Assembly: GCA_903813345.2 (NCBI GenBank) | Contig: CAIIXF020000009.1 | Location: 15,403,759-15,467,758 of the forward strand | Origin: Owenia fusiformis | Taxonomy: Eukaryota > Annelida > Polychaeta > Sabellida > Oweniidae | Length of the DNA stretch: 64,000 bases | Reading direction: 5' to 3' | Shown here: piece by piece, positions 58,265-64,000 of the stretch | Layout of the letters: each line of letters opens with the position of its first letter | Numbering within the stretch: the stretch's first letter is position 1 | Translations under genes and position numbers: made by a program | Notes under the pieces: generated by a model | What the model was told of the DNA's origin: nothing | Seen by the model: only the letters and a program-made list of their open reading frames with translations | Database searches by the model: none

Positions 58265-61200
58265 CTGAAATAACAAAATCGCTTTTTAAAGTGGTTCAAA
58301 TATAGATTCTTCCCTGTAAATCTTGCGGTAAAAATCATATGTTCGGTTGGTAGGTAAGTTACTTTTTATTCTGACTTATCTAAGTTCCATAATCGTTTAT
58401 CCGTTTTACAATCGGAATGACGTACCCGAGTCATGGTTTTTTGACTTGATAGACTATGACCTCTATTTTCCGATGCTAATATTGTAACATTATTTATAAG
58501 TCGCTTTAGTTAGATGATGTTTTAAAATTGAGGACATCCTTTAATATAGATGTTCATAAGACCCAATCAATAATGATATTTTTCAGATTGGGTTTGAATT
58601 GAAACCATGAAAATAGCGGTGGCTACCCGGTGCCATTGGCGAAACACTGTGCATAGTAACAACAGTAATCCTCAGAGGGAACATCAGCGTCAGATCCGGG
58701 TACTCGATGGTAGTTGTCAGTCTCATCTGAGCATAACGGGATTCTTGGCTCTGTCAAACATTCGAAAATTTCAACAGTTAATTAAAGATGATATGGATTG
58801 GTTGACATCTACACTGACATGAATGATAATCGAATGGCTAGTTTTTAATGTTTTAATACTGGCATTCAAAAAAAGCGTCGAGATATGTGTTACTACTGTA
58901 CTTACTTCTTTAAAGCTGCTGGACATATAACAGTCAGTAATAGATACCAGTAAATGTGACTTGGTCTACAGCGACATGGAAAAAGAAAAATGACGTAATC
59001 GACCATTTGCCAACACTTACCGATAGATTCACAGCAACAATCTTCTAAGTTAAACACTTCACCCTGTGGACATTGGTTCTCTTTCCGTTCCCCTGCTACG
59101 ATGTACCTAGGATCACAATTTTACCCGTGTGGTTTAGCCCATGCCCGTAGCCAGGTTTTGGTTAGGGGTGGGGGGGGGGGCTCGAACTCCCCCCCCCCCC
59201 ATCCGCTTAACCAACTTCGCGTTGTGACCACAGGGGTGTTATTAACAAGACACCAGGGATGGCCACGAAAAGAAGGGAGGGGACCCAAAAAAACGGAAGA
59301 AAATTAGGGCTCAAATTTTGAAAAATATACAGTGCCCAAATTGTTAAAAAATGACTAGTTACTTGATTTAGATAAAACAAAATTCGAGCCAAATTATCAT
59401 GCCATGTAAAATAATAGCTTTTGAGGGACGTAGCCAGAGTTCATGCTCCCCGAAAAAATTTAGGAGTTTTGGGCTGATTTGGTGCTTCTGAGCGATTCTA
59501 GGATCAAAATATATGATTTACGTATTTTAAAAAATTGAATTTTTAGGCTTTTTTGGCGCGTCCTTGGCGATTCTGGTTCGTTCTGAGCGATTCTAGCATC
59601 AAAATTATGATTTATTAAAAAAAACTCAGGGGCATTCTCAGCATGCTCTCCTTAAAATTTAAGATTTTTAGGCGGACTGATGCGTTCTGAGTGATTCGAG
59701 GATCGAAATATATGATTTACGAATTAAAAAAAGAAAGAATTTTTAGGCTTATTTGGCGCGTTCTGGGCGATTAAAGTATCAAAATATATGATTAATTTCG
59801 ATTTACACTTTTGGTCTTGATTCTTAATAGAACGCGACTGCATGTTCTGCGTATATTTAGCTACGCCAATTTTGACTTTTGGGGCCCAACTTAGGGCGGA
59901 GGGGGGGGGGGGTCTGCCAGTGAGACAGTGTAAGATTTTGCACTTAAAACACACACCATCCATAAAAATAAACTTTCCAATTAAATACAACAAACGAATC
60001 ATTTAGTTGCCTCGCTATTCTGTAGAAAATTTAGAATTTTATAAGCCCCCCACCCCTGGCAACGGGCCTGTAGCCTATGCTTTTACGGGAATTTGAGGCA
60101 AATATAAAATGTTTAAAATATAGCCTAGTGTACTGGTTGTTCATATGTAGTGTGCATGTATATGATATTGAACAGAAATGAAATCAATCATTCAACTACA
60201 TTTGTCTCGACTTGAAAAACGCTGAAAACGAGAGACGAATGATGGATATAAATAGGAAAAGTAGCATTTTGTTTTGCAATTATTACTGCAATACCGGCCG
60301 CAACTGCAAGGAGAGTGAATGTGGATTTAGATTATTTTAGAAATGATCAAAGGCATATTGACCACTGAGAGCTGCCTTCGTAAACGCCCATGGGTTATAG
60401 ACGAGGCAATAGCGAGGTATTATAGACAAGGTTGAAATCATATACGGGGGAGTTTAACTAAATTAATAAACTAATCAACAATCAATTAAAAATTAATTAA
60501 ATCGTGGACTGCAGAATGGTTATAGAATTAAACGAGATATAATTACATTTACGCTGTTTTAAATGACCAATATACGACATCCCACGCATGACATAAATAA
60601 ATGGAAAGGATAGGTTTCGATATGGTGAAACTGAATTCAACAATGTTTTTCTCTTAAACCAATTATTAAAAACATTCTGTAAAAAACACGGTCCCTAATT
60701 ATGTATTGTTGACTGATTGGCTACAATTTAATGCTAACATTATTTATATATAATTTATATAACTGTTTTGTTAACATTTTTTGTTTTTTAGTGTAATTGT
60801 TTTTTGTTCCTTCCTACCAATTCTTGAGAATGAAATAGAATATCTTTCCGAACCTTGTTGGAACAAAATAACAAATACAACATTCTCTTAGATCTCTCAA
60901 TATTATAGTTATACAAAAGAAATTTGGTTGATTTAACAAAAAGTATGCAAAAACTTAAAACAAAACCTCCCAAAATAGATAATTAAGAGAAACCTCTTAT
61001 TTCATTAAACTCCCCGTCTAAAGTTTGAAAATATTTTTTTATCATTCATTCACTATTTGTCAGGACTTAAAAAGTGATTTTAGAGATTTTTGAACAAAAA
61101 AAAATTTTTGAAAAAAAGTTGTGAGCATTTCATTTCTCAAATATTCAAATTTCCCGCCATTTTTCAAAAAAAGTTGAAATTTCTTAATCATCAAATATTT

Positions 61201-63669
61201 CTTATTGTATTTCAAAAAAGATTATCTTTTTAACACCAATGCAAAGATTGAACAAAAGACACACTCTTTCAATAATAAAATGTCATATTTAATGTCCACT
61301 TCAATGTTTTAGCTTATCAAAAATATTTTGAAACATTAGTGATGTCACTAAGGTAACAAAAACTTTTTGAAAAAAATTGAATTTTTTTTTTCGATGTGAA
61401 TCTTTTCTAAATATGCTAGACTTTCATAAAAAAACAATGTTGATTGTCTAACCAGGTTAAAAGGAATAATAAATTATGTTTTAGATATCATTGTACCATT
61501 GGTTTCTATGAGAACTAAAATTTTGAAATGCATTTTTCTCAGAACCATTTTCATGCACTGATAAGTTCATTTCTCGCTTGTTTATCAACCGATTTTCTTA
61601 ATATTTTCGGCAAAAAACATGGGAGGATGAATGCTATGCATTGGTATGAATTGTGGCTAATTAGAAGATATGAGTGACCTCTAAAAGTTGGTTTTAAATA
61701 AATTCACAAATTTTGGAACAAAAAGTCTATCAAAAACCACTTTTTGAAATTTAAAAAGAAAGTTTCACATATCACACTTTGATAACATTGGGTAAGACTA
61801 CAATATAAGCCAAAGTGGTTTAAACTTTACATGGGGCCTTTAACAAGATACTTTTTTAAAATCAACCAAACTTTCCTTTGAACAATTACAGATTATTGAT
61901 AGACCTAAACACGTTGTGTTTTTGTCGTTTTGTTCCAATTAGGTTCGGATTGTTCATTTCATTCCGAACATATGATACCAAGAACGAAAGAAGTGTCTGA
62001 TGTGATTTCAATATAGAGAAAAGCATATGTACATGTTTTGATGACTGGTTTACGAGAAACGCGTGTTCAAAAAGTTCACCATATCGATACCACTCCTTTA
62101 TGATAAAAATGACATCCTAATTATAGAAATGAATGAAAACCATGTGTGGCTTATATGGCATATCCCAGTACATGTCACCTCCAACAACTGTTATATACTT
62201 CAGAGAGAGAGTGTGGTGAAGCTACTGTAGTTTGGAGGGGTACTGCTTGTGGGACCGCTAAGGGGCAGTGATTTAAGGCGAAATGTTAAGTTTCTAGCAT
62301 GATCCAGCAATGAGAGTGACCAAATAGTATAATTAAAACCACGAGAAAATGGCTGATTTCATACATTTGCAATAAGCAAAAGAATGAAGAATGTGTAAAT
62401 TCAACAATTTCATGCATAATCACATGGCATCGTTTATCGCATCAATGAAGATGTTCGACCACTTAATTTCTATGCAGATCGAATGAGAAATGTGTGTTGT
62501 CACTGTCCTTTACATTTGTCTTTTTAGAAAATAAGCCTAACTTTTTTAAAAAAGTGCCAAGGTGGACTCTTATTCATATTTTTTCAGAGACCATGAGGAC
62601 TTCACTTGAAACAAAACATTTTGTTTTAATAAAAACGACTGTATTTATGGCCAGAAAGCAGGAAAATACCAATGGTGAAAGATATGATTGACCTCATGGT
62701 CCTTTTGCTAAATCTAAATTAATATCATTGATTATAAAAAAACTTCGGCAAAAATGAACATTAATATGACATGAGAGCTTTTACTACACTGGTGATCCAC
62801 TCGATTACGCTGGTTACCGATAACAAAATTTCGAAACATCGAAGGTATGATTTTTCTTTTTTCCTTATTTCACACGTTGTGGGCAGAATTCCCACGACAT
62901 TTTTATCACAAACGTGTATCAGTATCATATGTTTAAGAAAACGTACATATTTACGAACCGTTTCGGTTACCAGCTTATCATTCAAATTGTCTAGAGTTTC
63001 AAACAAAATCTTTGTGTTCTGAGTTCTTTGTGTAGCTACTAGGAAGTAAAGCTCATCATTCATGACCCCACATTTGCCCCAAACCGTTCACTTGTGGGGT
63101 TTGGCTTTGGTTGTGACAGTTGTCCAACTTCTATCTGTAATTTATGTGAACTCATCCTAATACATGTCTTTCCTTTTTATTTTGTATGTTTAAATAGTTT
63201 TATTGTTCGTGAAAATATTTTTAAATTTTACACCTCTCATTTGCGGCGCCCCTGCATTGTTAAGTGTCGCGAACTTTTACTGTGCAACTCGACACAGGAC
63301 TACTCCAAGTACAATCTGACCTATATCATTATACAGGCGTAAAACCCTGCCCCCAGCAGCTTTCCAAAAGCGCAATGAAAAGCCAACATCATGTGACTCA
63401 ACGGTACTCTGCCGAAATCCGTGGAATATTTGGGAAGCCTCATAGAGTCTAGCTACTTGATGGGGCATGTGGGATTTTATCCTGTCAATGTAAACTGTCC
63501 AGTGTTTGTTAGGATAAATTACTGGAATAGTCTAACATCTGAACATACTTCTGGTCTTAAACTTACTTGGAATCACTGCCAGAGACAGCGGTGTAAATCG
63601 GTTGGCGACCATGAACACAGCACTGATCTGAATTCAAAGCTCCACAAAGTTCAGTTGTTCTGCTTGGAA
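57904..63669 (-). CDS. Cysteine-rich, probably extracellular protein, four 3' exons (5' end outside window)
   Basis: Exons 5' to 3': 63567-63669, 59021-59106, 58627-58750, 57904-58264. Phases fit throughout (2, 1, 2) with stop at 57904. Translation runs ELCGALNSDQCCVHG, PIYTAVSGSDSKYIVAG, QCPQGEVFNLEDCCCE, LCSDETDNYHRVPGSDAD, EDYCCYYAQCFANGTG, then GPGGSCCQAGVWYGAVPGSD, LCCSEDFEGNQLIF, DDPDSCCCELP. A module with CC, an aromatic residue, (V)xGSD and a CCCE end occurs twice, with a third partial copy. High cysteine content with paired CC suggests a secreted disulfide-rich protein. No signal peptide is visible because the start is missing. Family not recognised. The 58627 donor GTAGCC is weak. 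Confidence 0.75.
58627..58750 (-). CDS. Cysteine-rich gene, internal exon
   Basis: 124 bp encoding PRIPLCSDETDNYHRVPGSD then ADVPSEDYCCYYAQCFANGT. The acceptor is TTTGACAG. The donor GG|GTAGCC is non-consensus but gives the phase needed for the terminal exon. Confidence 0.68.
59021..59106 (-). CDS. Cysteine-rich gene, internal exon
   Basis: 86 bp encoding YIVAGERKENQCPQGEVFNL then EDCCCESI, after acceptor GATCCTAG and before donor GTAAGTGTT. Confidence 0.75.
59107..63566 (-). other. 4.5-kb intron of the cysteine-rich gene
   Basis: Contains G and C homopolymers (59165-59200 and 59894-59911), a diverged tandem with GGCGCGTTCTGGGCGATT-like units (59440-59780), and dispersed-repeat copy 2. No other gene is seen. 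Confidence 0.7.
60630..61950. repeat. Dispersed repeat, copy 2 (copy 1 at 12237-13935)
   Basis: Shares long blocks with copy 1, but in a different order: the block corresponding to 13597-13800 precedes the one corresponding to 12350-12770. It lacks the 499-bp insertion of copy 1. No coding frame. Confidence 0.78.
63567..63669 (-). CDS. Cysteine-rich gene, most 5' exon in window
   Basis: 103 bp encoding PSRTTELCGALNSDQCCVHG then RQPIYTAVSGSDS. Acceptor TTATTTTAG, donor GTAAGTTTA. Its first two bases complete a codon from an exon that must lie further right, so the gene is incomplete here. Confidence 0.75.
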
Positions 63670-64000
63670 CTAAAATAAATCATTAATTTAGAGCAGCTTA
63701 TCAGTAGGACGGCACATTGAAAAAACCCATTGTTGTTTACCAAACTTTATATCAAAGTGGTGTAGCGATATATGACGTCATCGCACTACTTGTTTCTGGT
63801 CCGTTGGCTACCATCTTTATGAGGTCCATTGAAATGGTAAGCATTTAAACATTTGAAAATGAAAGTGACGGATAGAATTCTACTGATCTCTTCTTTCGAA
63901 CTATCTCATTTTAATGTTAGAGAAATGCACATGAATGGGAGTAAAATGCAATCAAACACGTGAGACTTTCACTCATATTGTACCCTATATTCCTGCGAAA
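63670..64000. other. Right edge, presumed intron of the cysteine-rich gene
   Basis: No exon or repeat was recognised in the last 331 bases. Confidence 0.5.

Noticed and set aside
62761-63063. 100-residue minus-strand frame and its plus-strand shadow as a gene
   Set aside because: The region shares TTTTTCTTTTTTCC and GGGCAGAATTC-type sequence with 24050-24090 and looks like a diverged dispersed repeat. No domain is recognisable.

Overview
This is a eukaryotic window, AT-rich, with large introns and dense, nested transposable elements. It looks like a marine lophotrochozoan-type invertebrate, possibly a mollusc. The basis is canonical GT/AG introns, divergent repeats containing runs of GACAGACAGACGGACGG and 'AAAATGGC(T/C)GCC', and the retroelement families present. 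The species is not determinable from the sequence, and no operon-like or bacterial organisation is visible.

The host gene content is small. (1) At the left edge, the last two coding exons of a plus-strand PLP-dependent phospho-lyase (ETNPPL/PHYKPL family) end at 1151. (2) Almost the whole window, 6346-53125, is one minus-strand gene of the same family. I assembled it from 11 exons whose splice phases all fit and which encode 468 residues, with the PLP lysine at about K273. The two paralogues therefore lie tail to tail. (3) At the right end, the last four visible exons (57904-63669, minus) belong to a cysteine-rich, probably extracellular protein of unrecognised family, built on a repeated module that ends in CCCE. 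Its 5' end lies beyond the window.

The introns of gene 2 are filled with mobile DNA. Many insertions can be delimited by target-site duplications or by an empty homologous site. They include a piggyBac-like MITE (TTAA), a hAT-like element with a nested mariner-type element, two Mutator-like MITEs with 9-bp duplications, a TA-flanked mariner, a hAT-like MITE, a 5'-truncated non-LTR retrotransposon with a 13-bp duplication and an open reverse-transcriptase frame, and an endonuclease-type non-LTR element with one in-frame stop. Larger structures are: a repeat family bounded by TGTCACCACC / GGTGGTGACA that carries satellite arrays and decayed L1-like ORF1/ORF2 pieces (14.6-21.4 kb and 34.7-39.3 kb); a palindrome of about 4.9 kb carrying decayed copies of a cysteine-rich invertebrate coding family (40.66-45.56 kb); and a young foldback element with nearly perfect arms of about 400 bp (55986-57611).

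The coding exons sit in short islands (6.3-9.9 kb, 24.6 kb, 40.4 kb, 48.0-48.9 kb, 53.1 kb) separated by these insertions. I found no tRNA, rRNA or CRISPR. Nothing in the window looks like a multi-gene pathway beyond the paralogous lyase pair.
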